A DNA stretch of 40,107 nucleotides, from the NCBI GenBank assembly GCA_015689745.1, contig WVSO01000025.1:1-40107 (forward strand), written 5' to 3'. A program made the position numbers and the translations under genes. Below the pieces are notes generated by a model that saw only the letters and a program-made list of their open reading frames with translations, had not been told where the DNA came from and made no database searches. Position 1 is the stretch's first letter, and every line of letters begins with the position of its first letter. This stretch comes from Rhodobacterales bacterium HKCCSP123. GTDB taxonomy: Bacteria > Pseudomonadota > Alphaproteobacteria > Rhodobacterales > Rhodobacteraceae. This document shows positions 32,918 through 40,107 of the stretch, in pieces.

Positions 32918-32954
32918 TGTAACTACAATATATACCCATGCCGGTCCATCGCAA
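32918..32954 (-). promoter_or_regulatory. Candidate brnTA promoter with TGTA-N2-TACA dyad
   Basis: On the - strand TTGCGA (32949-32954) and TATATT (32927-32932) are 16 bases apart. TGTA-N2-TACA at 32918-32927 abuts the -10 and could be the BrnA operator. Transcription would start very close to the GTG of brnT, leaving little leader. The A+T-rich patch is striking in this GC-rich window. Confidence 0.5.
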
Positions 32955-33014
32955 CACGCCGGATGGCGGCATGTTTCGCAGGGCGTGGTTAACAGGGGGT
33001 GAAGGCCGCGCCCC

Positions 33015-33635
33015 TCACTCCCACCGGTAGTTGAAGCTCACGCTCACCCGGTCGTCCTCGTCCATGTTCATGGGCACCTCGTGGCGCAGCCACGATTCCC
33101 ACAGAAGCACGTCGCCCTCCTGCGGGCCGGGGTAGACGAAGGCGCGCAGCTCCTCGCGCGCGTCCTTGCGGCGGTTGGGGGCGGCCATCATCATCGCGTG
33201 GCGCGGGTCTTCCAGCTTGATCGACCGCGCACCGGGGGGGACCTGCACGTAGGTCGTGCCGGAGATGACGGAATGGGGGTGGATGTGGCCGGTGTGGATG
33301 CCGCCCTCGGGCAGGATGTTGATCCAGATATCCTCCAGCACCAGCTTGCGGCCCTCGAGGTCGAACTCCAGGTCTTCGGCGAAGGCCGCGACATGGGCGT
33401 CGAGCGCCTTGACCAGCGCGTCGAAGATCGGGAAGCGCCAGGGAAGATCGGTCAGCGAGGCGTAGGAGGTGTAGCCGGGGTAGCCGTGCTCCTCGCACCA
33501 GTCCTGCCCGGCCTCGTCATCCTCGGCGATCGAGAAGCAGGACGCGTGCAGCTCCTCGGCATCCACGGGCGGGCCGAGCTCGGCAAGCTTGGCGTGGTAG
33601 AGGCGGGTGACGAAGAGGGAGCGGATATTGGCCAT
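33015..33635 (-). CDS. TIGR02466-type putative 2OG-Fe(II) oxygenase
   Basis: A 206-residue protein with the double-stranded beta-helix fold of 2-oxoglutarate/iron oxygenases. The likely iron ligands are His117 and His119 in HTGHIHPHSVISGTTYV and His185 in WLRHEVPMN, with Arg196 in DRVSVSFNYRWE for the 2-oxoglutarate carboxylate. INILPEGGIHTGHIHP matches the family block around the first histidines. The start at 33635 (MANIRSLFVTRLYHAKL) is the natural N-terminus of the family. Substrate unknown. It is divergent from the lysozyme-like gene across 84 bases and lies in the insert between rplP and rpmC. Confidence 0.82.
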   Translation of the reverse strand: MANIRSLFVTRLYHAKLAELGPPVDAEELHASCFSIAEDDEAGQDWCEEHGYPGYTSYASLTDLPWRFPIFDALVKALDAHVAAFAEDLEFDLEGRKLVLEDIWINILPEGGIHTGHIHPHSVISGTTYVQVPPGARSIKLEDPRHAMMMAAPNRRKDAREELRAFVYPGPQEGDVLLWESWLRHEVPMNMDEDDRVSVSFNYRWE

Positions 33636-33719
33636 GATCCTGCTTCTAGGGCGGGCCGTGATCCGCCGCAACGGCAATGGTTTGGAAACCTTACTGGGAT
33701 AGAGGCGTCTTGCTTGGTA

Positions 33720-34433
33720 ATGGCGGGGCCGCGGATGGCGCGACGGTTGATCTGGGCGGGGATGCTGTGGCTGGCGCTGGCGGGCCTGGCCTTCGGTGAC
33801 GCGCGGCTGCTGGCCGGCGGGGCGGTCCCGCTTCTGGCGCGGGTGGAGCGCGCCGCCTGGGCGCCCTCGCCCTCCTTGTTCATCGGGCCGCGTGACGGGT
33901 TCTTCGCACCGGGGCCCGTGCGCATGGCGCCGCAGCCGCCGCGAACGGCTGAGGGCGACGTGGCGATGCTGCTAGACCTGATCGCCCGTGCAGAGGCGGG
34001 GGCCGCAGGCTACGACGCGGTCCAGCACGGCGCGCGCATCCCGCCTCCGCGCGCGCCCACGCAGATGACGCTGGGCGAGATCCACGACTGGATCACGGCG
34101 ACCCCGGGCCAGCCGCATGCCATCGGGCGCTACCAGTTCATCCCGGCGACGCTCCGCCGGGTGGCGGGGCTGCGCGGCTTCGGGCGCGAGACGCATTTCA
34201 CGCCCGGGCTGCAGGATGCGCTGGCGACGGTTCTACTGGAAGAGGCGGGGCTGGCCGCGTTCCGGGGCGGCACGCTCGACCGGCGCGCCTTCATGGATCG
34301 GCTTGCCCGCATCTGGGCGGGGCTGCCGCTGCCCGACGGGCGCTCCCACTACCACGGATACGCGGGGAACCGGGCAGTGATGAGTTGGGCGGCCTTCGAA
34401 GCGGGGATGGCGCGGATCTGGCCCCTGGGCTGA
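33720..34433 (+). CDS. Secreted GH104/lambda-R-like lysozyme-domain protein
   Basis: The only + strand gene in the S10 region. The 237-residue protein begins with a basic N-terminus and hydrophobic signal (RRLIWAGMLWLALAGLAFG, about residues 9-27). The C-terminal 160 residues resemble phage lambda R endolysin: LLDLIARAEAGAAGYDAVQH (Glu92 as likely catalytic acid), AIGRYQFIPATLRRV (134 on), TPGLQDALATVLLEEAGLAA and LARIWAGLPLPDGRSHYHGY. Peptidoglycan cleavage in the periplasm is inferred. Starts at 33720 and 33735 are both possible. The frame stays open far upstream, but that part is antisense to the oxygenase gene. Convergent with the kinase gene, 18 bases apart. Confidence 0.75.
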   Translation: MAGPRMARRLIWAGMLWLALAGLAFGDARLLAGGAVPLLARVERAAWAPSPSLFIGPRDGFFAPGPVRMAPQPPRTAEGDVAMLLDLIARAEAGAAGYDAVQHGARIPPPRAPTQMTLGEIHDWITATPGQPHAIGRYQFIPATLRRVAGLRGFGRETHFTPGLQDALATVLLEEAGLAAFRGGTLDRRAFMDRLARIWAGLPLPDGRSHYHGYAGNRAVMSWAAFEAGMARIWPLG

Positions 34434-34451
34434 TCCGTTTCAGGCGCGATT

Positions 34452-34955
34452 TCAATCGAGGCGAAGGTCGGCCAGGTCTTCCACGTCGGTGACGCGCAGG
34501 ACCGTGGTGCCCTGGCCGCAGGCATCGACGAGGGCACGCCATTTCGGCATGTAGTCCCGGTCGATCGTCCAGACGAATTCGAACAGGTCGCGCGTGGAGG
34601 GCGGGGTGTCGTGACCTCCGGGGCGCTGCGCCAGCTCGCCCCTGCCCCATGCCGCCTGCCGCTCGGCCATCAGCCAGTAGTTCTGCCACAGCGGGATGTC
34701 GCACAGGATGACATGGGTTGAGCGCCCAAGCCGCTCGGCCAGGCCGGCAAGGCGGCCGGGGCCGTCCATGATCCAGCGATCTCCCGCGATCACCGCGTCA
34801 TGGGCGGCGCGGTAGGTTGCCGGGTCGACCAGCGTCCAGTCGGGGGTCCATTGCAGGCGGTCCACCTCGTGCAGGGGCACGCCATGCGCCTCGGCGAGGC
34901 GCCTGGCCAGGGTGGACTTGCCGCTGCCGGCGTTCCCGAGGATGGCGATGCGCAT
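34452..34955 (-). CDS. P-loop kinase, FlaR/topology-modulation-like AAA family
   Basis: A 167-residue nucleoside-kinase-like protein. The P-loop is in MRIAILGNAGSGKSTLARRL (residues 1-20). The next blocks, HGVPLHEVDRLQWTPDW and AGDRWIMDGPGRLAGLAERL, fit the adenylate-kinase-related FlaR group, where a conserved D-x-x-x-W pattern follows strand 2. The start at 34955 has an ideal GGAGG five bases upstream; an upstream ATG is less likely. Substrate unknown. It is the first gene downstream of the rplP terminator. Confidence 0.78.
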   Translation of the reverse strand: MRIAILGNAGSGKSTLARRLAEAHGVPLHEVDRLQWTPDWTLVDPATYRAAHDAVIAGDRWIMDGPGRLAGLAERLGRSTHVILCDIPLWQNYWLMAERQAAWGRGELAQRPGGHDTPPSTRDLFEFVWTIDRDYMPKWRALVDACGQGTTVLRVTDVEDLADLRLD

Positions 34956-34981
34956 GGCGACCTCCGCCTTGGGCATGGGGC

Positions 34982-35011
34982 AAAAAAGAAGCCCCGCCGG
35001 AGCGGCGGGGC
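34982..35011 (-). terminator. Intrinsic terminator after rplP
   Basis: On the - strand an 8-bp stem GCCCCGCC / GGCGGGGC (34991-34998 and 35004-35011) with a 5-base loop is followed by TTCTTTTTTG. The U-run makes this the clearest intrinsic terminator in the window. It ends the rpsJ-to-rplP half of the S10 operon 29 bases past the rplP stop. Confidence 0.85.
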
Positions 35012-35039
35012 CTCGATGTCTTCGTCGCTCGGATCGAGC

Positions 35040-35453
35040 TTACCAGTCCTCGCGGACCACGGTACGGGTCTTGATCGGCAGCTTCATCGCGGCCAGGCGC
35101 AGGGCCTCGCGGGCGATCTGTTCGCTGACGCCGTCGATCTCGAACATGATCCGGCCGGGCTTGACCTTGCAGGCCCAGTAATCGACCGAACCCTTACCCT
35201 TGCCCATACGAACTTCGACGGGCTTGGAGGTCACCGGCGTGTCGGGGAAGATCCGGATCCAGACCCGGCCCTGACGCTTCATGTGACGCGTCATGGCCCG
35301 GCGGGCGGCTTCGATCTGACGCGCGGTGACGCGTTCGGGCTGGAGCGCCTTGAGGCCGAAGGTGCCGAAGTTCAGGTCAGACCCGCCCTTCGACTCGCCG
35401 CTGATGCGGCCCTTGTGCATCTTGCGGAACTTGGTGCGCTTTGGTTGCAGCAT
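35040..35453 (-). CDS. rplP: 50S ribosomal protein L16
   Basis: L16 lies near the A site and 5S rRNA. The 137-residue protein begins [20 protein letters not shown] and has [40 protein letters not shown] and [20 protein letters not shown], typical. It begins 12 bases after rpsC. A strong terminator follows, after which the cluster order is broken by an insert. Confidence 0.98.
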   Translation of the reverse strand: MLQPKRTKFRKMHKGRISGESKGGSDLNFGTFGLKALQPERVTARQIEAARRAMTRHMKRQGRVWIRIFPDTPVTSKPVEVRMGKGKGSVDYWACKVKPGRIMFEIDGVSEQIAREALRLAAMKLPIKTRTVVREDW

Positions 35454-35465
35454 CTCTCAAACTCC

Positions 35466-36170
35466 TCAGCGGTCGCGGCGCGGGCGCGGGGCCCCGCCTT
35501 CCTGGAGCTCCGCGTGGCGACGGTCACGAGCCGACGGATCGTGCTCCATGATTTCGCCTTTGAAGATCCAGACCTTGATGCCGATGATGCCGTAGGGCGT
35601 GGAAGCCTCGGCATGGGCGTAGTCGATGTCGGCCCGCAGCGTGTGCAGCGGAACGCGGCCCTCGCGGTACCATTCGGTCCGGGCAATCTCGGCGCCGCCG
35701 AGGCGGCCCGCGACGTTGACCCGGATGCCGAGGGCACCCATGCGCATGGCGTTCTGCACCGCACGCTTCATCGCGCGACGGAACGACACGCGGCGCTCGA
35801 GCTGCTGCGCGATCGACTCACCGACAAGCTGCGCGTCCAGTTCCGGCTTGCGGACCTCGACGATGTTCAGGTGCAGCTCGCTGTCGGTCATGGCCGCCAG
35901 CTTCTTGCGCAGGGTTTCGATATCGGCGCCTTTCTTGCCGATGATCACGCCCGGACGCGCGGTGTGGATGGTCACGCGGCACTTGCGGTGCGGACGCTCG
36001 ATGATGACCTTCGAGACGCCGGCCTGCTTGCACTCTTCCTCGATGAACTCGCGGATCTTGAGATCCTCGAGCAGGAGGTTGCCGTAGTCCTTGGTGTCGG
36101 CGTACCAGCGGCTGTCCCAGGTGCGGTTGACCTGAAGGCGCATGCCGATCGGGTTTACTTTATGTCCCAT
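35466..36170 (-). CDS. rpsC: 30S ribosomal protein S3
   Basis: S3 forms part of the mRNA entry tunnel and has helicase function. The 234-residue protein begins [20 protein letters not shown]. The KH domain holds [40 protein letters not shown] and [20 protein letters not shown] follow. The C-terminal tail ends in basic, disordered [10 protein letters not shown]. Its start shares one base with the rplV stop. Confidence 0.98.
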   Translation of the reverse strand: MGHKVNPIGMRLQVNRTWDSRWYADTKDYGNLLLEDLKIREFIEEECKQAGVSKVIIERPHRKCRVTIHTARPGVIIGKKGADIETLRKKLAAMTDSELHLNIVEVRKPELDAQLVGESIAQQLERRVSFRRAMKRAVQNAMRMGALGIRVNVAGRLGGAEIARTEWYREGRVPLHTLRADIDYAHAEASTPYGIIGIKVWIFKGEIMEHDPSARDRRHAELQEGGAPRPRRDR

Positions 36171-36550
36171 CAGGCAGTCTCCTCGACCTGGCGAACCTTG
36201 ATGGTCAGCTCAGAAAACGGCTTCTGGATGCGGCCGAACCGGCCACGGGCGCGCGGACGGCCACGCTTCATCACCAGGTTCTTGCCGACCCAGGCTTCGG
36301 CGACGATCAGTTCGTCGACGTCGAGACCGTGGTTGTTCTCGGCATTGGCGATGGCGGACTGAAGACACTTCTTCACGTCCTGTGCGATCCGCTTCTTCGA
36401 GAAGGTCAGGTCGCTGAGCGCCTTTTCGACCTTCTTGCCGCGGATCAGGCCGGCGACCAGGTTCAGCTTCTGCGGGCTGGTCTTCAGCATGCGCAGCTTG
36501 GCCATTGCCTCGTTGTCCGCCACGCGGCGGGGATTCTTATCCTTGCCCAT
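36170..36550 (-). CDS. rplV: 50S ribosomal protein L22
   Basis: L22 lines the peptide exit tunnel. The 126-residue protein has [40 protein letters not shown] and the tunnel loop [20 protein letters not shown]. It begins 3 bases after the rpsS stop. It is slightly longer at the N-terminus ([18 protein letters not shown]) than in E. coli, as in other Rhodobacterales. Confidence 0.98.
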   Translation of the reverse strand: MGKDKNPRRVADNEAMAKLRMLKTSPQKLNLVAGLIRGKKVEKALSDLTFSKKRIAQDVKKCLQSAIANAENNHGLDVDELIVAEAWVGKNLVMKRGRPRARGRFGRIQKPFSELTIKVRQVEETA

Positions 36551-36553
36551 GGC

Positions 36554-36832
36554 TTACTTCCTCTTGGCTTTCTTGTCGGCCGCGTGACCGTAATAGGTGC
36601 GCGTCGGCGAGTATTCCCCGAACTTCTGGCCGATCATGTCCTCGGTCACGCTGACCGGCACATGCTTCTGACCGTTGTAGACCCCGAAGGTGAGGCCCAC
36701 GAACTGGGGCAGGATGGTGGAGCGGCGCGACCAGATCTTGATGACCTCGTTGCGGCCCGACTCGCGGGCTTTCTCGGCCTTCTTGAGGACGTAAGAGTCG
36801 ACAAAAGGACCTTTCCAGACGGAACGCGACAT
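36554..36832 (-). CDS. rpsS: 30S ribosomal protein S19
   Basis: S19 in the head of the small subunit, partner of S13. The 92-residue protein begins [20 protein letters not shown], has [20 protein letters not shown] and [20 protein letters not shown], and ends [21 protein letters not shown]-type. It begins 3 bases after rplB. Confidence 0.98.
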   Translation of the reverse strand: MSRSVWKGPFVDSYVLKKAEKARESGRNEVIKIWSRRSTILPQFVGLTFGVYNGQKHVPVSVTEDMIGQKFGEYSPTRTYYGHAADKKAKRK

Positions 36833-36835
36833 GGA

Positions 36836-37678
36836 TCAGCGTCCTTTCTTCTTGGCGTGACGCGAGCGGATGATCAGCTTCTGCGACGCCTTGTTCTTGT
36901 TCCGGGTACGGCGGCCCTTGGTGTCCTTGCCCCAGGGCGTGACCGGCGTACGGCCACCCGAGGTGCGACCCTCACCACCACCGTGCGGGTGGTCGATCGG
37001 GTTCATGGCGACACCGCGGACGCTCGGACGCTTGCCCATGTGGCGCACGCGGCCGGCCTTGCCGAGGTTCTGGTTCGAGTTGTCGGGGTTCGAGACCGCG
37101 CCAACCGTCGCCATGCACTCCTGCCGCACCAGGCGAAGCTCGCCCGAGGAGAGGCGGATCTGCGCGTAGCCTCCGTCGCGGCCGACGAACTGGGCGTAGG
37201 TGCCCGCGGCGCGTGCGATCTGGCCGCCCTTGCCGGGCTTCAGCTCGATGTTGTGGACGATCGTGCCGATCGGCATGCCCGAGAACGGCATCGCGTTGCC
37301 GGGCTTGATGTCCGCCTTGGCCGAGGCCACGACCTTGTCACCGACGCCGAGGCGCTGCGGGGCCAGGATATAGGCCTGCTCGCCATCGTGGTACTGGATC
37401 AGCGCGATGAAGGCGGTGCGGTTGGGATCGTATTCGATCCGGATAACCGTCGCGTCGACATCGAACTTCGTCCGCTTGAAATCGACGATGCGATAGAGAC
37501 GCTTTGCGCCACCGCCGCGGCGGCGTGCCGTGATCCGTCCGGTGTTGTTCCGGCCGCCATTCTTGGTCAGACCCTCGGTGAGGGACTTGACCGGACGACC
37601 TTTCCAAAGCTCCGAACGGTCGATCAGCACCAGCCCGCGCTGGCCCGGCGTCGTCGGCTTGTACGACTTGAGTGCCAT
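36836..37678 (-). CDS. rplB: 50S ribosomal protein L2
   Basis: L2, needed for subunit joining and peptidyl transfer. The 280-residue protein contains [40 protein letters not shown], the core [20 protein letters not shown] and the C-terminal [20 protein letters not shown] with the histidine near the active site. The 141 bases upstream, between rplW and rplB, hold a terminator-like hairpin and no clear promoter. Confidence 0.98.
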   Translation of the reverse strand: MALKSYKPTTPGQRGLVLIDRSELWKGRPVKSLTEGLTKNGGRNNTGRITARRRGGGAKRLYRIVDFKRTKFDVDATVIRIEYDPNRTAFIALIQYHDGEQAYILAPQRLGVGDKVVASAKADIKPGNAMPFSGMPIGTIVHNIELKPGKGGQIARAAGTYAQFVGRDGGYAQIRLSSGELRLVRQECMATVGAVSNPDNSNQNLGKAGRVRHMGKRPSVRGVAMNPIDHPHGGGEGRTSGGRTPVTPWGKDTKGRRTRNKNKASQKLIIRSRHAKKKGR

Positions 37679-37770
37679 GCTTTCTGTCTTCCGTTTGCTT
37701 GGCGGACCTGCGTGTCAGAGACAGGCGAGCCCTGATGTTGAAGGGCCCCGAAGGTCCCCAGGTGAATTCA

Positions 37771-37802
37771 AAAGCGACGGCCCCGGGTGTCGCCGGGGCC
37801 GT
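37771..37802 (-). terminator. Terminator-like hairpin between rplW and rplB
   Basis: A perfect 10-bp stem (ACGGCCCCGG at 37777-37786, CCGGGGCCGT at 37793-37802) with a 6-base loop; on the - strand CGCTTTTGAA follows. It looks like an intrinsic terminator 18 bases after rplW, inside the S10 operon. Since rplB and following genes are essential and I see no good promoter after it, partial termination or attenuation is more likely. Confidence 0.65.
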
Positions 37803-37819
37803 GCGGATGCCGCGATCTA

Positions 37820-38116
37820 TTAGAGACCGGTCGACACGTCAATGGTGTTGCCCTCTTCGAGGGTCACGTAGGCCTTCTTCACGTCCTTCCGGCGGCCCAT
37901 CTGGCCCCGGAAGCGCTTCTGCTTGCCCTTGGTGATGGTCGTGTTCACGGCCTTCACCTTGACGCCGAAGAGCTCTTCGACGGCTTGCTTGATCTGCGGC
38001 TTGTTCGCGTCCATCGCCACCTCGAAGACCACCGCGCCGTTCTCGGACGCCATGGTGGATTTCTCGGTGATGATCGGCTTGCGGATCACGTCGTAATGTG
38101 CGGCGTTCGCGGTCAT
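37820..38116 (-). CDS. rplW: 50S ribosomal protein L23
   Basis: L23 lies at the exit tunnel and docks trigger factor and SRP. The 98-residue protein contains [60 protein letters not shown] and [20 protein letters not shown], typical. It overlaps rplD by 4 bases (ATGA, 38113-38116). Confidence 0.98.
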   Translation of the reverse strand: MTANAAHYDVIRKPIITEKSTMASENGAVVFEVAMDANKPQIKQAVEELFGVKVKAVNTTITKGKQKRFRGQMGRRKDVKKAYVTLEEGNTIDVSTGL

Positions 38117-38733
38117 TGCAGGCGTGCCTCCAGTGCTTCGAGACCGGCCTTGGTGATGACCAGAGTGTCCCGCTTGAGGATGTCGTAGACGTTCGCACCC
38201 ATCGACGGCAGCACATCGAGACCCTCGATGTTGCGGGCCGCCATGGCGAAGTTCTCGTCCACGGTTGCGCCGTCGATGATCAGCGCGCGCTTCCAGCCCA
38301 GGTTCTTCACCTGCTTGGCCAGTGCGCTGGTCTTGGGCGCGTCGAGGGCTGCGGCTTCGATCACGACGAGGTTGCCCTCGGCGGCCTTGGCCGACAGCGC
38401 GTGCTTCAGGCCCAGCTTGCGGAATTTCTTCGGCAGGTCATGGGCGTGGCTGCGGGGGGTCGGACCCTTGTAGATGCCACCCTTGCGGAAGATCGGCGCG
38501 TTGCGGTCGCCGTGGCGCGCGCCACCGGTGCCCTTCTGGCGATAGATCTTCTTGGTCGAGTAGCTGGTCTCGGACCGGGTCTTGACCTTGTGGGTACCGG
38601 CTTGCGCCTTGTTGCGCTGCCAGCGGACCACGCGGTGCAGGATGTCGGCACGCGGTTCCAGGCCGAAGATGTCTTCGCCCAGATCGACCGAGCCGGCCTT
38701 GCCGCCGTCCAGTTTGATCACGTCGATTTTCAT
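38113..38733 (-). CDS. rplD: 50S ribosomal protein L4
   Basis: L4 is a tunnel protein; in E. coli it also represses the S10 operon through its leader. The 206-residue protein has [40 protein letters not shown] and [20 protein letters not shown], diagnostic of the tunnel loop and core. It overlaps rplC upstream and rplW downstream by 4 bases each. I see no obvious L4 leader mimic upstream of rpsJ. Confidence 0.98.
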   Translation of the reverse strand: MKIDVIKLDGGKAGSVDLGEDIFGLEPRADILHRVVRWQRNKAQAGTHKVKTRSETSYSTKKIYRQKGTGGARHGDRNAPIFRKGGIYKGPTPRSHAHDLPKKFRKLGLKHALSAKAAEGNLVVIEAAALDAPKTSALAKQVKNLGWKRALIIDGATVDENFAMAARNIEGLDVLPSMGANVYDILKRDTLVITKAGLEALEARLQ

Positions 38734-39581
38734 GCCTCACCGTCCTTCTTCTCGGCGTCCTCGGCGGGAGCCTCGGTTGCGGCCTCTGCTTCTGCGGCTT
38801 CCATCGCGGCCTGCTCCGCCTCGGCGGCTGCGGCAGCTGCGGCGGCCTCCTCGGCGGCGGCGGCTGCGGCGGCGGCTTCAGCGGCCTTCGCGGCCTCTTC
38901 GGCGGCGGACTTCAGCGCGGCGGGCAGGATCGCGTTCTCGGGGAACGGCTTTTTCACCGCGTCCTTGATCGTGACCCAGCCACCCTTGGAGCCGGGGACC
39001 GCGCCCTTGACCATGATCAGGCCACGGTCGCTGTCGGTGCGCACGACCTGCAGGTTCTGCGTGGTCACGCGCGCCGCACCCATGTGGCCGGCCATCTTCT
39101 TGCCCTTGAACACGCGGCCCGGGTCCTGACACTGACCGGTCGAGCCGTGCGAGCGGTGGCTGATCGACACGCCGTGCGAGGCGCGCAGACCGCCGAAGTT
39201 GTGCCGCTTCATGGCACCGGCGAAACCCTTACCGATCGAGGTGCCCGTCACGTCGACGAACTGACCCTCGAAGTAATGGTCGGCGATGATTTCCTCGCCC
39301 ACGTTCAGCAGGTTTTCGGGGTCGACGCGGAACTCGGCGAGCTTCCGCTTGGGTTCGACCGACGCCTTCGCGAAGTGACCGCGCATCGGCGCGGTGACGC
39401 GCTTGACCTTGGCCGTGCCGGCGCCGAGCTGAACGGCCGAATAGCCATCCTTCTCCGCGGTCCGCTGGGCCACGACCTGCAGCTTGTCGAGCTGAAGCAC
39501 GGTGACAGGAACCTGCCGGCCGTCTTCCATGAACAGCCGGGTCATGCCCAGCTTCTTGGCGATAACACCAGAGCGCAACAT
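38730..39581 (-). CDS. rplC: 50S ribosomal protein L3 with Ala/Glu-rich C-terminal tail
   Basis: L3 helps form the peptidyl-transferase centre. The 283-residue protein has the normal L3 core (about 1-215): [40 protein letters not shown]-type [20 protein letters not shown], and [20 protein letters not shown]. Gln150 is at the site methylated by PrmB in E. coli. After NAILPAALK comes a tail of about 60 residues, almost only Ala and Glu with some Lys/Asp (from about 221 on), which the E. coli protein (209 residues) lacks. It is probably a long acidic helix or disordered. The tail is encoded at 38733-38921. Confidence 0.97.
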   Translation of the reverse strand: MLRSGVIAKKLGMTRLFMEDGRQVPVTVLQLDKLQVVAQRTAEKDGYSAVQLGAGTAKVKRVTAPMRGHFAKASVEPKRKLAEFRVDPENLLNVGEEIIADHYFEGQFVDVTGTSIGKGFAGAMKRHNFGGLRASHGVSISHRSHGSTGQCQDPGRVFKGKKMAGHMGAARVTTQNLQVVRTDSDRGLIMVKGAVPGSKGGWVTIKDAVKKPFPENAILPAALKSAAEEAAKAAEAAAAAAAAEEAAAAAAAAEAEQAAMEAAEAEAATEAPAEDAEKKDGEA

Positions 39582-39596
39582 CTCGTCAGCCCTCCC

Positions 39597-39911
39597 TTAC
39601 ACCTTGATCTCGACATCCACGCCGGCGGCGAGGTCGAGCTTCATGAGCGCGTCCACCGTCTGCGGGGTCGGATCGACGATGTCGAGAAGGCGCTTGTGGG
39701 TACGGATCTCCCACTGGTCGCGCGACTTCTTGTCGATGTGAGGGCCACGGAGAACCGTGAACTTCTCGATCTTGTTCGGAAGCGGGATGGGCCCGCGGAC
39801 CTGTGCGCCCGTGCGCTTCGCGGTGTTCACGATCTCCGCGGTGGAGGCATCGAGAACCCGGTAGTCGAACGCCTTGAGGCGGATCCGGATGTTCTGGCTG
39901 GCAATCGCCAT
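39597..39911 (-). CDS. rpsJ: 30S ribosomal protein S10
   Basis: S10 of the head, and NusE in antitermination. The 104-residue product begins [20 protein letters not shown], contains [20 protein letters not shown], the loop [20 protein letters not shown] and ends [11 protein letters not shown]. The start has AAAGGAAAAAGAC upstream. It follows tuf with a 143-base spacer containing hairpins, and opens the S10 operon. Confidence 0.98.
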   Translation of the reverse strand: MAIASQNIRIRLKAFDYRVLDASTAEIVNTAKRTGAQVRGPIPLPNKIEKFTVLRGPHIDKKSRDQWEIRTHKRLLDIVDPTPQTVDALMKLDLAAGVDVEIKV

Positions 39912-39980
39912 GTCTTTTTCCTTTCAGTTGAGAGGAGGGCGCCCAGCGGGCGGACCCCTCGTCGAACCGGTTGCGGTTTC

Positions 39981-40030
39981 CCCGCCTGGCTGGCGGGCAG
40001 GGAAGGCCGCGAGCTATCCCGCGGCCTTCC
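39981..40030 (-). terminator. Hairpins between tuf and rpsJ
   Basis: An 11-bp perfect stem (GGAAGGCCGCG at 40001-40011, CGCGGCCTTCC at 40020-40030, 8-base loop) lies 24 bases past the tuf stop, followed by CCCGCC-TGGCT-GGCGGG (39981-39997). No U-run. They probably end or attenuate tuf transcription. Confidence 0.55.
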
Positions 40031-40054
40031 CGATTGCAAGAGGATCGTTGCCGA

Positions 40055-40107
40055 TCACTCGAGGATTTTCGACACCACGCCAGCGCCGACGGTGCGGCCG
40101 CCTTCGC
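40055..40107 (-). CDS. tuf: Elongation factor Tu, C-terminal end only
   Basis: Only the last 17 codons are in the window. They read EGGRTVGAGVVSKILE followed by a stop, the near-universal C-terminus of EF-Tu, the GTPase that delivers aminoacyl-tRNA to the ribosome. The rest lies beyond the right edge. Position just before rpsJ fits the rpsL-rpsG-fusA-tuf-rpsJ order. Confidence 0.93.
   Translation of the reverse strand, partial: EGGRTVGAGVVSKILE

Noticed and set aside
33081-33719. N-terminal extension of the lysozyme-like gene over the oxygenase gene
   Set aside because: The extension is antisense to the oxygenase, and a signal peptide begins right after the ATG at 33720.
33720-34433. Prophage remnant
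   Set aside because: A lone endolysin-like gene with a Sec signal; no integrase, structural gene or attachment repeat nearby.

Overview
The window looks like chromosomal DNA of an alphaproteobacterium of the order Rhodobacterales (Rhodobacter/Roseobacter type). This rests on the high GC content, the rpmH-rnpA-yidD-(ttcA)-yidC-MOSC-engB-argB gene order, a bztABCD-type amino-acid ABC transporter, an ATP12 F1-ATPase chaperone, a short LID-less adenylate kinase and a C-terminally extended ribosomal protein L3. The assignment comes from recognition of families, not from a database search.

Left arm (1-10.6 kb): a 5'-truncated DUF523 gene is followed on the + strand by rpmH (L34), rnpA and yidD. 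Two tandem DUF900-type alpha/beta hydrolase genes on the - strand then interrupt the series. ttcA, yidC, a MOSC-domain gene and engB follow, the last three joined by ATGA overlaps. Next come argB, a QueG-like ferredoxin gene, a divergent methyltransferase gene and sixA.

Middle (10.6-21.5 kb): after a cluster of perfect TTGCAA-centred palindromes, bztD, bztC, bztB and bztA lie on the - strand (transcribed bztA to bztD). Then comes a tightly coupled crcB-rluC-HAD-atp12 operon, rarA, and a LuxI/LuxR-type quorum-sensing pair. A possible small divergent ORF sits upstream of luxR. A dyad overlaps the predicted luxR -10 element.

Right arm (21.5-40.1 kb): the window crosses most of the S10-spc-alpha ribosomal-protein cluster on the - strand. 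In transcription order it reads tuf (partial), rpsJ, rplC, rplD, rplW, rplB, rpsS, rplV, rpsC, rplP, [insert], rpmC, rpsQ, rplN, rplX, rplE, rpsN, rpsH, rplF, rplR, rpsE, rpmD, [insert], rplO, secY, adk, rpsM, rpsK, rpoA, rplQ. Two inserts break the usual order. Between rplP and rpmC there is about 2.8 kb carrying an AAA/FlaR-like kinase, a GH104-like lysozyme, a TIGR02466-type 2OG-Fe(II) oxygenase and a brnTA toxin-antitoxin pair. Between rpmD and rplO there is a three-TM protein with a Popeye/cyclic-nucleotide-binding domain, preceded by a CRP-like GTGA-N6-TCAC dyad. Terminator-like hairpins and -35/-10 promoters read from the sequence flank these inserts, so the cluster seems to be divided into separate transcription modules.

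There are no tRNA or rRNA genes, CRISPR arrays, IS elements or prophage blocks that I can support. All promoters and terminators are sequence readings without experimental support.
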